Shown: piece after piece, positions 35,687 through 49,375 of the stretch
How positions within the stretch are numbered: position 1 is the stretch's first letter
Layout of the letters: every line of letters begins with the position of its first letter
Source: Microstegium vimineum
Taxonomy: Eukaryota > Streptophyta > Magnoliopsida > Poales > Poaceae
Reading direction: 5' to 3'
NCBI GenBank assembly: GCA_022036555.1
Contig: CM039124.1
Span: 51,735,940-51,799,939 of the forward strand
Length of the DNA stretch: 64,000 nt
Translations under genes and position numbers: made by a program
Notes under the pieces: model-generated
Seen by the model: only the letters and a program-made list of their open reading frames with translations
What the model was told of the DNA's origin: nothing
The model's database searches: none

Positions 35687-36473
35687 ATGGGGGACGATGT
35701 GGCGGCCGGTGCCTGCGGCACCTTGCCGGGGTTCTTGGGGAGGAACAACCAGTACACACGTGTGGACGCCATGCTCCCGCAGGAGACGCAGGATGGCGGC
35801 GGCGTCCAGGATCACGGCAGAGGCGGCAGCTACTGGAGATACGTATTTGTCTACTCCATCTTCGCGTCCCTCAACCAGGTCCTCATTGGCTTTGGTGAGC
35901 AGATCTGCACTAAAAGTCTGGAATGACGTTTTGTTCTTACTCATTCAACTACAGATGGTTGTAGCTTTCGCTTTCTTCGGTGCTTTATTTTAACCAAGCC
36001 AATAAACTATATATTGGTCTAATCTTAGATTAAAAATTGTATGTTATCTTGCAAAAAAAAAGTCATTTAAATTATTTTTCGTAATCAATCTGTTAATGCC
36101 AATCTTGACTGCATTGATACGGCTCTGCAAATACTCTAGAAAAAATGTTTTCAAGTCCAACATATGTACTGGGATGATTTCAAACTGTTCCCCAAATTTA
36201 TTTGGTGTCTCATTTATTGGGATGGTCTTCCTCATACTGATGAAACTTGCTAAAATAAACTACAAAATGTGTATTTTTGTGTCTTTGACATATTTTTAGT
36301 AACACTATTTTATTCATGTCGATATGTGTTGGTATCTAGATGTGGGTGTGATGTGCGGCTGCATCATCTTCATCCAGCAGGACCTCTGTATCATGGAGGT
36401 GCAGCAAGAAGTGCCCTTTGATTTCAGGCCTCACAACATTTTCATCAGTGGAATCAAAGGCATACCATGGTAA
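35687..36473 (+). pseudogene. Truncated polyol/sugar transporter (PLT4-like), first two exons only
   Basis: Exon 1 (35687-35894) and exon 2 (36340-36473) are joined by a GT-AG intron in phase 1. The product begins with a short acidic N-terminus containing NNQYTRVDA, then TM1 as RYVFVYSIFASLNQVLIGF, then DVGVMCGCIIFIQQDL and MEVQQEV. This matches the start of the plasma-membrane polyol transporter family of major facilitator proteins, closest to the PLT4 type. After QQEV the similarity stops and the frame ends at TAA 36471-36473, giving 113 aa instead of about 500. Ten of the twelve membrane segments are absent. The Gly-Tyr usually before DVGVM reads GF here. It is probably a pseudogene truncated by insertion or deletion. 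Confidence 0.6.
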
Positions 36474-39400
36474 TTGTTAATACTGACATCCTAGGTTTGC
36501 CTTAAAGTGTTGGCAATTTCCATTTTGCCCTCTAACTTTGGTTCATCGTCATGTTCTCTTACTAATAGCTGCCTAATTCCCGTGTAAATGGGACCATAGT
36601 TTTACATAATGTCTCTTAGAATAATCCTGTAGTGATTCTATAAATATTGGATGGTATATTTGTATGACCTACACATTTTTAGGTAAGGTTGATTTAAATG
36701 ATTCATGTATGATTATACATAAGTAATGTGACATTATTGAGTTAACCTTGCATGACACTATGATTAATCTTTTCCATCAATAAGCTCCAAGTTTATTTAT
36801 TGCATTTATATTATTTAGCGTCCTAATACATCAAGATGTTTCTCTTAGCAAAATATATCTTTCTTAGCAAAAGTTGCTCATCATTGCTAATTTATATGCA
36901 ACACGTTAGTATGCCTTGCATCGTGCAACCAAGTTGTATTACTAATGCAGGATGCAACAGGTGTTATGTTACTATGTAATCACATAAATGGAAGATCAGG
37001 AGATGGGTTATTAGGTTCTCTGGTCTACTAAAAATTCTCAGAGTGGACATTATCCTTCTTCATGATGATGTAACTATTCTTTCCTGGTCCTCTTTGGTTC
37101 AATGCAATTTAGTTGTTGGCTTGAATGAAATTAGTATTATTGACCAACCAAAAATCAATCGATCAATATCATAAACTATAATGTGGACAAGTCTGACCAC
37201 TTTGTATTATCATAGGGATAGTTGTTTCTAATCAGATGCAATTCATATATGCAAATAACTGTCTGAAAAAATTATAATTCTAGGGATCCGAATATATATA
37301 TTGCACACAAATTGTGTGTGTTCTATATTGCATCTATTATGGTCCCTTTTTGTAAAATTAGTCCCCTTACATTTTTCTCGCAATTTCCTTAATACTTTGT
37401 TTCGTAAATCTTTGATTTTTTTCAGCATATCACATTAGTTCTGAAGGCTCTGAAGGACGGATGTGTACTCCAATAATGTGGTGTCCTACATCTATGGTCG
37501 TTGTTCACAGATCCTTCGTAGAAGTTCTCAAATCTACTCTGGCTCAACCATGAGGGGAAGAGCCCTTATACATATTCCTTGATTTTTTACTCTTATTAGC
37601 CTGACATTTGGTTTCTTCATTTTTTTTTCTTGCTTATAGATTCAGAGCCATCCAAATCGAAGTCTCCTTGAGCAAGAGAGATGCAAGACACAGGGTCGCT
37701 GTGCCACTGCCTCCAACGTCTGCTTCTCATCTGTTGCATAGACTGCCCATAGTCAGCGATCTACCCAGGAAGAAGCACATCTCCTCCAACTCATGGTTGT
37801 GAGATCTCCTTTTTGGCAACAGTCCTTTATGCCTTCAGTGCCTCGGAATTCCAAATGACCATGTGCTTCGATTCGCTGGTTAGAACAAATTAAGTTCACT
37901 AATTCGCTGGTTAGAACAAATTAAGTTCTGCCTTCTTCTTGGCTTTAGTCTTAGATTAGGAGTAATTGTTTTGGTTCAGTTAAAAAAATCTGAAGCTTAT
38001 GTGACTACTGCCCTTAGTTTAACCCAACCCTACATATCAGTATGGTGATCTTCATCACATCCTTAATTATCTTGGCTCACTTCACCTGGGTTCTAGAGGG
38101 AGCAGAGCAACATAGTGGTTCCATCTTTGTCTTTTTTAGAGTTTTAGTAAACTGACCAATGTCCTGTACTACAACCTTCCTGAAACTATTTGTACAACTT
38201 ACTGAATTAAAAATTATGAATTATAATTATTTGTACCAGTAGACACATATAAAAAATTATATAAAATGTGTAATTTGTGCATGCTCCTCCATGTCGTCTT
38301 TTATATTTGATCTGTTGATTACATGCACTTACTTGCTTCCTTTACACAAACCTTGCATTTGTTCACTTATGAATTGAAGTTTTTGTACATACAACATGTC
38401 TTAAAATTTAGATAAATGGTCTTATACTTACCTTATAATGTAGTATAGTTAGTTTAGATTAAAAAATAGCTGTAATTATTGTGTGGTTTAGTTAGTTTAG
38501 ATAATGTGGTCAAGTATGCTGGCATATTGAAAACCTTAGTATATTTCTCTTACTTATTCTGGGTTCTTAGTTCAAATCTTTCTTCTTTTATCTGACATCC
38601 ATATTAATTAGAGAAATCATCTAGCTGTAATGACCTGGGCTGTCCTCTTGCCTCATGTTTAAGCAAACCAAATTAGTAATAAAAAAGAGGTGATGATTAT
38701 GAGTTAACTTCGCATGAAGCTATAATGGGATGATAGATGCAAGATGCCTTTTTAAAATGTGCCTGCAGGATGTGGCTTCAAATTAATTGATGTGTCCACA
38801 TGCAATTTATAGACGTTTCTAGATTTATGCAGCGCAATTTCTGTTTCATAATAGCTATCACTATTAAATTGTTGATATTTATTAGCTTAAACAGAAGAGA
38901 CCACATACCCCTGGTCTCATGCCATTGTGTGCTTTTGCTGGTTGTCTACTATAGAATCTAAATCTTCAAGCTTATGCACATAGCAATTTTTTTTTGTTTT
39001 AGTAAGACCTGTTACTCTATGAGGTACTCCAAGACTAGCAGAAGCACGTCCTCCTAAAAAAACAAATGTCAGTTTTTGTGACTCATGAATTCTGAAGACA
39101 CCTGAGTAGATTATTCAGAACTGTCGTTATTGAGTCCTAGGTAATCACGAATTCTCAGCTTAGATAGATTTGCACTTCTAAGAATTATTTTATTGTTCGT
39201 ACTGCAGTTTACATTAAGTTTATTCATTTGATATTCCCTTTGTTTTTTTATTTAATTGTTTTCAACCTCCACGAGATAGTAGTGTGTTTGGCAGCATGAA
39301 AGTTTGGAGATTTGGTGTTTCAAGGTGAAAAATGCTTCTTATCAGTGTGCATGGACCTTTTTTTGCCAGTGTGTATGAGCCTTGTGTTCCTGGAAGAAGA

Positions 39401-40372
39401 TACTTTTCAAATTGATCTTTTGATGATCCTTCAATGATGAATGTATCCTTCTACCAGGCATTTCTTTACAGACGGCGTTCATGTAGATGTCTTTATAGTT
39501 TAGTATTTTAGATCAATGTTCAGAGTAGATTTGTATCCAATATGTTAGAGTTGTACTTTTCTCTACCTGTATAGAAAATTTCGGTGTCAAAGTGAAATGA
39601 TCATACATGACATCCACATAAATAATCTTTTTATTACAATTGTGTGTCAATGCCCGATCTAACGAATGTATCACCTAAGTTTAGTGAGTGTGTTGGTTCA
39701 CTCTATTTTACGTATATAGATTAGTGAATCTGTGAACTTGTGCCATTTGCTTTACTCACTGAATTTATTGTAATTTCCAAGCTTGCCACCTATTTCACTA
39801 TACTGAGTGTATTGCCGTTTTCACCTATGCGCAGTTACTACGGGCGCGGCGAAGCGCGCCAGCCTACCTAGTAGTATATATGCACACTACACGGCTACAC
39901 CTGCCCGTGCCCGTGTCCCCTAGCTCGTCATCCAATTCCGAGCACAGGATTCCATGCATGTGGCCATACGCTCTCTGCCTGCACAAAATTAAGCTGGAAG
40001 GTGACAAAGGCCCGTGTGGTATCGATCATGTACCACTAGGCCAAGCAATGCTAGATTTGCTAGTGCCACCACCACCGTACGGAGTGTACCAGAATAATGG
40101 TTACTGTATGTGCGTGATGATACTGTTCTAGTCTCCTAGTAGTAGACTTTAGAAACCCCTCCGATCGCTTTGCACTCGCCGTCGTCAGCGCGTGCATCAC
40201 CATTCACCACACACACACACCCAGGCGCTGGAACACCCGCCGCCCCGTGTATTATTATAAGAAGTAAGTAGACGCTAGGCGCGCGCTTGCCGGCTGTGAC
40301 TGTGAGTGCCTCCTCCGGCTCTTTCTCTCTCTCTCTCTCTCTCTCTCGGTGCAGTCGTCGTGGGCCGAGACG
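36474..40372. other. Long AT-rich spacer, then AO-A promoter
   Basis: No gene between 36474 and about 39850. Two copies of a 27 bp unit (ATTCGCTGGTTAGAACAAAT then TAAGTTC) lie at 37871-37897 and 37902-37928. From about 40150 this is the promoter and leader of the aldehyde oxidase gene, with ACACACACAC at about 40210 and a (CT)n run at 40325-40347. Confidence 0.4.
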
Positions 40373-43300
40373 ATGGGGAAGGCTGCGGCGGCGCCGGCGG
40401 TGGTGCTGGCCGTGAACGGCAAGCGGTACGAGGCCGGCGGCGGCGTGGACCCGTCGACGACGCTGCTGGAGTTCCTGCGCACCCAAACGCCCGTCAGGGG
40501 CCCCAAGCTCGGCTGCGGCGAAGGTACGTTCGTTGCCCGCCGTATATGCTCTAGCTTCTGCTTGCCTTCGTGGATTCAATTCATTCGCAGCGCTGAGCTC
40601 CTAGCTAGCTTGGTTGGTTGCTAGAGAATCTTCACCTGAACATCACGAGAGCACACGGTGGCTTCCTTGAAACTTGAAGGCGATGTCCTACGAGCTTCAG
40701 CTTTAGGTGGTGATTTTCTCCGTTTCCGTCCCCAGTTTTCTTGGGACGGACGCGCCAAGACCAAGAAGGTGAGAGCCATCGAAAGGCACATGACATCCCA
40801 GTCTGTCTCCCAACAGCTACGACCGTCTCTGATCAGAGAAAAATCAGACACAATAATATATCCTCTTCAATTAATTAACAGACGAACAAGACACAATAAT
40901 ATATTCCTGAGGTCAAAGTAGTGTTCGCCAGAGAATACAAGACGACCAAGAACTCAAGACCTTCCCAATCCCAGGCATCTAATTGCCTGCCTGCTTTCTT
41001 TCACTTCAAGAACACCAGAGAACAAGGCACAAAAAAAAAAAAAAAAAAGAACACCAGAGAACAGACGAACAAACTCTAAACATATAGTACAGTCACAGGC
41101 TCACAGCACTCTGTTTTCGGCAGCCAACAGCAATTCCTCATCTTCAGCGTCATCGTCATATATCATCATAACACCAGATAAATACAGCAGTAAAAGTTGC
41201 TTTTTAGGCAGTACTCCGTATGGCCAAACCATTTTTTTCTTGCCCCGTCGTTTTCTGTAGATCAAGTACGCAAGATCTCGAAATGTCAGGCTCATTTATT
41301 GAGACGTTCCACCACAAATTAGCACCCTGCATACTTGAGTACTAGTAAAGTCCGAGGTGATCAGATTCTTCTCTAGCAAATAATATATGCTCGGCATACT
41401 CGGTGGCCCTTCACACATCCGGAACAGTAGCTACAGGGTGTGCGCTTTGCTTTGCACAGAACAACCGTGCCAACCATTAGCAACTTGCATTTTTTATGTC
41501 GTTTTTTTGCGTGCTTATGGGCAAAAGGAAGCTAACCACTTTGCCGTTTTTGCAATTTTACGTTGTGGTGACAGGTGGCTGCGGTGCATGTGTTGTCCTC
41601 GTCTCCAAGTACGACCCGGCCACCGACGAGGTGACCGAGTTCTCAGCGAGCTCCTGCCTGACGCTGCTCCATAGCGTGGACCGCTGCTCGGTGACCACCA
41701 GCGAGGGCATTGGCAACACCAAGGATGGCTACCACCCTGTGCAGCAGCGCCTCTCCGGCTTCCACGCCTCCCAGTGTGGCTTCTGCACGCCTGGCATGTG
41801 CATGTCCATCTTCTCTGCGCTTGTCAAAGCCGACAAGGCGGCCGACCGGCCGGCGCCCCCTGCCGGCTTCTCCAAGCTCACTTCCTCAGAGGCTGAGAAG
41901 GCTGTCTCCGGCAACCTGTGCCGGTGCACTGGGTACAGGCCCATCGTTGACGCCTGCAAGAGCTTTGCAGCCGACGTCGATCTCGAGGACCTGGGCCTCA
42001 ACTGCTTCTGGAAGAAGGGTCATGAGCCTGCAGATGTCAGCAAGCTGCCAGGCTACAACAGTGGTACCGTCTGCACTTTCCCTGATTTTCTCAAATCTGA
42101 GATAAAGTCCTCAATTGAGCAGCTTGACAGTGCTCCAGTTCCTGTTTCTGACGACGGCTGGTGCCGTCCTAAGAGCATTGACGAGCTTCACAGGCTGTTT
42201 CAGTCTGACTCCATCGATGGAAATTCTGTGAAGATAGTAGCTTCAAACACTGGGTCTGGGGTGTACAAGGATCAAGACCTTCATGACAAATACATTGACA
42301 TCAAAGAGATCCCTGATCTTTCAGTCATCAACAGAAGCAGCAAGGGGGTTGAGCTTGGATCAGTTGTGTCCATCTCTAAAGCAATTGAGGTTCTGTCAGA
42401 TGGAAATGTGGTTTTCAAAAAGATCTCAGATCACCTGAACAAAGTGGCTTCTCCATTTGTTCGGAACACAGCAACCATAGGTGGAAACATCATTATGGCG
42501 CAACGGTTGCAATTCCCGTCGGACATTGCGACTGTACTACTAGCTGCATGTTCAACTGTCACTATCCAGGTGGCTTCCAAAAGGCTTTGCCTCCCCCTGG
42601 AGGAATTCTTGCAGCAGCCTCCATGTGATTCTAGGACCCTGCTGCTGAGCATTTTTATCCCCTATTGGAATTCAGATGGCATCACCATTGAGACTTTCCG
42701 AGCAGCACCTCGTCCACTTGGCAATGCCGTCTCATATGTCAATTCAGCTTTCTTGGCAAGGACTTCAGTAGAAGCAGCATCAAGGGACCATCTCATTGAG
42801 GATATATGTCTGGCATTCGGTGCGTATGGAGCTGATCACGCTATTAGAGCTAGGGAGGTCGAGGATTACCTGAAGGGCAAAACAGTGAGCTCGTCTGTTA
42901 TACTTGAAGCTGTTCGGTTGCTTAAAGGGACTGTTAAACCATCAGAGGGCACAACACATCCTGAGTATAGAATCAGCCTGGCTGTCAGTTTCTTGTTTAC
43001 CTTCCTATCTTCCCTTGCCAACAGCTTGAATGAATCAGCAAAGGTTAATGGTACCAATGGGTCATATAGTAACGGAGCCACAAATGGTGCCACCGAGCAC
43101 TCACCGGAGAAGAAACTTAAGTTTGACAGCAATGATTTGCCAATAGGATCAAGGCAAGAAATGCTTTTTACTGATGAATACAAGCCAGTTGGCAAGCCAA
43201 TTAAGAAAGCAGGGGCAGAGCTCCAAGCTTCAGGTATACAATCTTATTTCCACTACACGAATAAACATGTTCATAAGATCATCATAATTTTTTTCTTCAG

Positions 43301-46300
43301 CAAACTCTGCGAAGAAACCATATAGTGGTCCTTCTGTTCAATTCTGACACACTAATTTAGTAATTTTAGTCATAGCTGAACTGTCCAATAAGCGTCAACC
43401 CTGAACATTTTTAATGCCTGCAGTTTCTCTACAAGACAATGCCCTTAACCATATTCCTTTTACTGACACAGGGGAAGCTGTGTATGTTGATGATATCCCT
43501 GCTCCCAAAGATTGCCTCTATGGAGCATTTATCTATAGCACCCACCCTCATGCCAATGTAAAGGCTATCAACTTTAAATCATCGTTGGCTTCACAGAAGG
43601 TCATCACAGTTATCACCGCAAAGGATATTCCAAGTGGTGGACAAAATGTTGGTTCTAGCTTCCCGGGGTTGGGAGATGAAGCACTTTTTGCAGATCCAGT
43701 TGCTGAATTTGCTGGTCAAAATATTGGTGTTGTGGTAATATTTCTTATGTGTTCGTTAGATTTCACAAAACCGTTTATATGTTTATGTTTATACAACCTT
43801 ACTGCATCATGTTGATTTTTCAATCACTCAGATTGCTGAAACACAGAAGTATGCCTACATGGCAGCAAAGCAAGCCGTTATTGAGTATAGCACAGAAAAT
43901 CTGCAGCCACCAATTCTGACAATAGAAGATGCAATCCAACGAAGCAGCTACTTCCAAGTCCCCCCATTTAGAGCTCCTAAACCAGTTGGTGATTACAACC
44001 AAGGGATGTCTGAAGCTGATCACAAGATTCTATCAGCGGAGGTACATAGTTTGTAATGTTTAAAGAGGATGTATACTTGACTTTCCCGCAAGGGCAAACA
44101 ACTCATGCTTGGCATCTTTGTTTCTGCAGGTAAAACTTGAATCCCAATACTATTTCTACATGGAGACACAAGTGGCGCTAGCTATTCCTGATGAAGATAA
44201 CTGCATAACCATCTATTCTTCGACACAAATTCCTGAGGTCACACAAAATGTGGTCGCAAAGTGCCTTGGTATTCCATTTCATAATGTCCGCCTCATCACC
44301 AGAAGAGTCGGGGGAGGCTTTGGTGGAAAGGCAATGAAAGCAATACATGTATGTCCTAAATAACTAGAGCTTATGCTGAACTTTTCTATTTTCAGTTACC
44401 AATGTACGGCGAACTAATATTCACAATGTGATCAGATTGAGGAAAAACGTGTTATAGCTGACTGAATTTCCAATGTCAGGTTGCATGTGCATGTGCGGTT
44501 GCCGCATTCAAGCTATGGCGTCCAGTTCGGATGTACCTCGATCGCAAGACAGACATGATAATGGCAGGCGGTCGACATCCTATGAAGGTGAAGTACTCTG
44601 TTGGGTTCAAGTCAGATGGAAAGATCACAGCCTTGCACATTGATCTTGGGATCAATGCTGGAATATCGCCTGATGTGAGCCCATTGATGCCATCTGCTAT
44701 CATAGGTGCGCTCAAAAAGTACAACTGGGGCAATCTTGCATTTGACAACAAGGTCTGCAAGACAAATGTCTCATCAAAATCAGCAATGAGGGGTCCTGGA
44801 GATGTGCAGGGCTCTTTCATTGCTGAAGCCATCATTGAGCATGTTGCCTCAGAACTTTCAGTCGACACTAACACCATAAGGAGGAAGAACCTTCATGACT
44901 TCGAGAGCCTTGTGGTGTTCTACGGAGATAGTGCAGGTGAAGCTTCTACCTACAGCCTTGTCACCATGTTTGATAAGCTGGCCTCCTCTCCAGAATACGA
45001 GCGCCGAGCTGAAATGGTGGAGCACTTCAATAGAAGCAACAAGTGGAAGAAGCGTGGCATTTCTTGTGTGCCAATTACATATGAGGTCAGGCTTCGGCCA
45101 ACTCCAGGCAAGGTGTCTATCATGAATGATGGTTCCATTGCTGTTGAAGTCGGAGGGGTTGAGATAGGCCAAGGGTTGTGGACAAAAGTGAAGCAGATGA
45201 CGGCATTCGGATTGGGAGAGCTGTGTCCTGATGGCGGCGAAAGCCTACTGGACAAGGTTCGGGTCATTCAGGCTGATACACTGAGCATGATCCAGGGAGG
45301 GTTCACCGGTGGGAGCACCACTTCTGAAACTAGCTGTGAAGCGGTTCGACAGTCGTGTGTTGCGCTCGTCGAGAGACTGAAACCAATCAAGGAGAATCTG
45401 GAGGCTAAGGCTGGCACAGTGGAATGGAGTGCCTTGATTGCTCAGGTGAGTTTAAGCTTGTAAATTCAAAAATTTCTCACTACCATGCCAACAGAACAAA
45501 ATGTTTAAATCCTTGTCTCCTTCCTTTGATACATTAACAAATGACAAGCAATAGCAGTAGCAATTTAGTGAGGAGATCCCTTGATTCTGAGGAGCACAAT
45601 ATTTGTCAGTATTTCAGTTGGTCATGTCATTTTGTTGCTCATTCGCAGGCATGTATGGCGAGTGTCAACTTATCGGCGCATGCATACTGGACCCCTGATC
45701 CAACATTCAGAAGCTATTTGAACTACGGAGCTGGCATTAGTGAGGTAACCCTTATCCAAACTGCATGAAAAACACAACAAACGCAGTTAGCAAGCCAAGT
45801 TGTTGGAGGCTGCACCTTTAGTCATGCTCAATGCTGACACATGATTGAAATTTTCATCACAGGTGGAAATTGATGTCCTGACGGGAGCAACAACAATTCT
45901 AAGGAGTGACCTTGTCTACGATTGCGGGCAAAGCTTGAACCCTGCTGTCGATTTGGGCCAGGTCAGCCGAAAAATAAATACCGCTCCAGCTGATGACTTC
46001 ATCAAAGGAAATATGATGATCCTCTAAACATTATCCAACATTAACACAGGTGGAAGGTGCATTTATCCAAGGAGTAGGCTTCTTCACAAACGAGGAGTAC
46101 ACAACCAACTCTGACGGGTTGGTCATCCATGATGGCACATGGACGTACAAGATCCCCACAGTCGATACCATTCCAAAGCAGCTCAATGTTGAGCTGATCA
46201 ACAGCGCCCGCGACCAGAAGCGCGTCCTCTCTTCCAAAGGTGAGCCTTTTCTCACAATTCAATTCCCTCCACATTCCAAGTCTGTGTAAGCTGCAATTTT

Positions 46301-46606
46301 TTAAATCATCAATCAACAACTGCTGCCTGCAGCCCTGACATAACATGCTTTGGATCTTTGTTTGCAGCATCGGGCGAGCCTCCACTTCTTCTAGCTTCCT
46401 CGGTGCACTGTGCAATGAGGGAGGCCATCAGGGCCGCCAGGAAGGAATTCTCAGTCTGCACTGGTCCAGCGAACTCCGCCATCACGTTTCAGATGGACGT
46501 GCCGGCGACGATGCCTGTCGTCAAGGAGCTCTGTGGCCTGGATGTAGTGGAGAGATACCTGCAGAGTATGTCCGCTACCGGCCCAACAACCACTGTTAAA
46601 GCATAG
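40373..46606 (+). CDS. Aldehyde oxidase A, complete, 10 exons
   Basis: A molybdenum-cofactor aldehyde oxidase that oxidises abscisic aldehyde to abscisic acid or indole-3-acetaldehyde to auxin, in the cytosol. Exons: 40373-40523, 41575-43233, 43472-43734, 43832-44041, 44130-44348, 44480-45445, 45649-45744, 45863-45961, 46050-46239 and 46368-46606. Phases close to 4092 nt, 1363 aa, the normal size. Domains in order: the plant-type 2Fe-2S site (LGCGEGGCGACVVL) and second 2Fe-2S site (CGFCTPGMCM, CRCTGYRPI); the FAD domain with NTATIGGNIIMAQ; then the Moco domains with VGGGFGGKAMK, AMRGPGDVQGSF, and the catalytic Glu in SGEPPLLLASSV. Exon 3 has a second in-frame acceptor 48 bp upstream. A polyadenylation signal AATAAA lies at 46758. 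No break seen. Substrate preference cannot be read from sequence. Confidence 0.93.
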
Positions 46607-47173
46607 ATCCAGCAGATGCACTGCCCATGGAGAGAGCTTAATCATTCTGTGTAAAATACTAAAGAACGGCATGACATGCCGAGCTTGCCTGTGTGTTAGT
46701 TCTGATGTACAGAAGAGGGGCCTTGCGAATCAGGAGCCATGAACAATAGAGGGGAAAAATAAAGTAAATAAGGGTCGGGAAGGCGAATGTGTGGATGAAA
46801 TCATGTGGTTTCGACTGGATTTTGAAGAAATTTTGCAATGGGTCTTCGTTTGTACCTGCCTTCTGGGTACATGGGAGATATGATTGTACCATCCAGCTTG
46901 GTTAGGTTTGGCCTTGCTGCCTCGTTGCGACCTTCACTGGTAGCTACTCCCTGCGCGCCTATTTGAACGCAGAGGCACAGCTGAGATCAGACTATGCTTG
47001 ATTTCACGGGATGTGTAGCTGTGTGTTCCTGCCCGTGACACACGAAACCTGATGCTGTGAGAGGGTTGCCGGCTTTCTGCTACCATTGAGTTGAGATCTG
47101 TGATTGGTCTAATAGTTCATTGCTAGGGACATAGCGCCAATTAACCGGGAATCCAAACATACACATGCCAATA
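46607..47173. other. AO-A 3' UTR and flank
   Basis: AATAAA at 46758-46763, about 150 bp after the stop, is the likely polyadenylation signal. No further gene before the Stowaway element at 47174. Confidence 0.5.
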
Positions 47174-47434
47174 CTCCCTCCGGCCCAAAAAAAAAAGAGT
47201 CGTTATGGAAAATCGTACGGGTCAAACTTTCTCAATTTTGACTAGATTTATAGAAAATGTGTGTAATATTTATATCTCCAAATAAGTTTATTATGAAAGT
47301 ATATTAAAAAATATACCTAATGATACTAATTGTATACTATAAATATTAATATTATGTTAAATATAGTTGGTCAAAGTTGAAAACTGCTGACTTTTTGGGA
47401 AACGAGAATGACTCTTTTTCTGGGAAAGAGGGAG
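47174..47434. mobile_element. Stowaway MITE
   Basis: A 261 bp element starting CTCCCTCCGGCCC and ending with the complement of CTCCCTCTTTCCC, flanked by TA at 47172-47173 and 47435-47436. Confidence 0.8.
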
Positions 47435-47436
47435 TA

Positions 47437-49367
47437 GGTAGCTGGCAACTGTCTAATCTTTTTTCTCTCCTTTTTTGTTTCATAGGATGTTGTAAGAACC
47501 TGGGTCCTCTTTTTTACTAATAAATTCCAGTAGCTCATAAAGTTAGCTGCCTAATTTTTAGCTCAGGCTAACAACTAGTCTTAGACGATCCAAACAAGCT
47601 CAATATATTTTCCATTAATGACACTATGGACAGAGTTGATGTTCAGTGTTATAATTCTTCAGATTCCAAATTCTCATCGTTTAGATAAGACTAGGAAGGA
47701 AGGGACACCTCGCCCCGTCGGTTACAACAGCTACAGCATATAGGCTTTCTACTAGAAATTAAAAGGCCTATCATCTAGTAATGCTATGAGCTAAATTGTT
47801 CCAACCTATTTGAACCCATAGTCTAAACTAAGATGGGCCCTACTTGTAAATACAAATATATTATCCCTTCAACTTTCTCTCAAAAAAATGACGATGATAT
47901 ATTTATATCACTAGGTGCAGAAACAAGCACCCTTGTCAAGAAGGGGCTTCACAGCACCCCATGCTCCAGCATTGAACACCCAGTAGTTTGTGAAGGTACA
48001 CCTTGAGACAGTGATGTAGGAAATTTTGAAATATGTACTATTATAAATATGAGATGCCTTATTGAACTATTTGCTCAGAAGATGTAAAATAATATTTTTA
48101 TGTTTAAAGCTTGTTCTAAACTTTTGTGAATAAATCATTGCCACAGAAAAGATAATTATTATGTGTTAACAGAGCGCTGCCATCAAAATTATGTGATTAT
48201 GTGCCAGGGCTACCACAGAACTTTGCAGGCAATATAAGAATGGGCATGAGAAAAGTAACCATCATTAAGCAGGATTTAAGGCACTTGGAACAGTGGATTG
48301 CATGCTGTGATAATCAAACCACTTTAAAAAAATACTACATAACTCAGATTCAGGCGAACAAGTTGAGAGAATGGGACATAAATGCAAAACTTGGAAAGAT
48401 ATTACTCCAATCAGCAGCAAGCCTCCGGCCGCCAGTTCCCAGGTCACAGGCTCACAGCAGTTCCGCGCTTCTGGCTGCTGCCTCCGCGGCTCCGCCTTCC
48501 ACTCAGCTGTGCTCCAATCTCCATCGTTGCAGTTTCGCATGTGGTCTCCACCTCGCGCCCTCGTCGCGACGCCGCCTCGGCCGGACGGCCGCCCGTTGCT
48601 GCGATGCGCACGCCGCTGCAGGTGCTCGGCGCCTCGCGCTCGCTGCCGTGCTGCGCCAGCGCAACCGCACACCGGAGTGAGCCGCTGTCCGCCGCCTACC
48701 CGCCGGTGTGCGCTGGCCACCGGCAGTTTTTTGTTTTTTGTTTTTTTAGGAGATTGGGGAACGAGAAGAAAGAGAACCCGAGAAGCCGCCGCTGGCCCTG
48801 CAACTAGGGAGGGTCAAAACGGTAGGTATATACCATTACAATTGGATACGTACCATTAAAATTTTGTAAGTTTAAAAATGTATCATTATTATTGGTGATA
48901 TTGAAAGAGTGCCATTATAATTTTACAAACCTCCTAAACATACCACTACTTACCTCTTGATACATTTATTGTATCTTTTGGACTAAATTGCCCTCATCTC
49001 CACGGTGCGAGCAGGAATGGAGTCCGTCCTCAGTGGTTATCCGTGCGGCTGCGATGCCTTGGCTTCCCTGTCGTGCGTGGCATTTTCATGGCCTGTAGGT
49101 GCAGCTCATTTTGGCCAGACAGGTGTGAACTCCTCCATGGCTCGAGCTGTCAGCACGTACAACACACAGTACAGAAGCAACATGAAGCGAGCTCCTCTCT
49201 CTAGTCATTATTGTAGAGCGCGGCAACGTCGATGGACACGGTACAACGGGGCATCAACGCCAGCTAACGTTGTTGTTGTAGCTACCAGACTTTACTTCCT
49301 AGACGCACGCACGCTCCAGTGTAGGCACACATGACGGCAACGCGCGCCTGCTGCACGTATGGCGACC
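47437..49367. other. Intergenic spacer with GC-rich island
   Basis: No recognised gene. A GC-rich patch at about 48410-48720 has open frames on both strands but no family motif. It is followed by AT-rich sequence with repeated TACCATTA words (48825-48950). Confidence 0.3.
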
Positions 49368-49375
49368 GAGATGAG

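Noticed and set aside
41009..41066. Poly-A flanked by a 16 bp direct repeat in AO-A intron 1, possible SINE or retroposon
   Set aside because: Only a few bases besides the A run lie between the repeats, so there is no element body to support a retroposon.
48265..48859. Overlapping open frames on both strands in a GC island
   Set aside because: Frames open on both strands from base composition; no recognisable protein or splice pattern.
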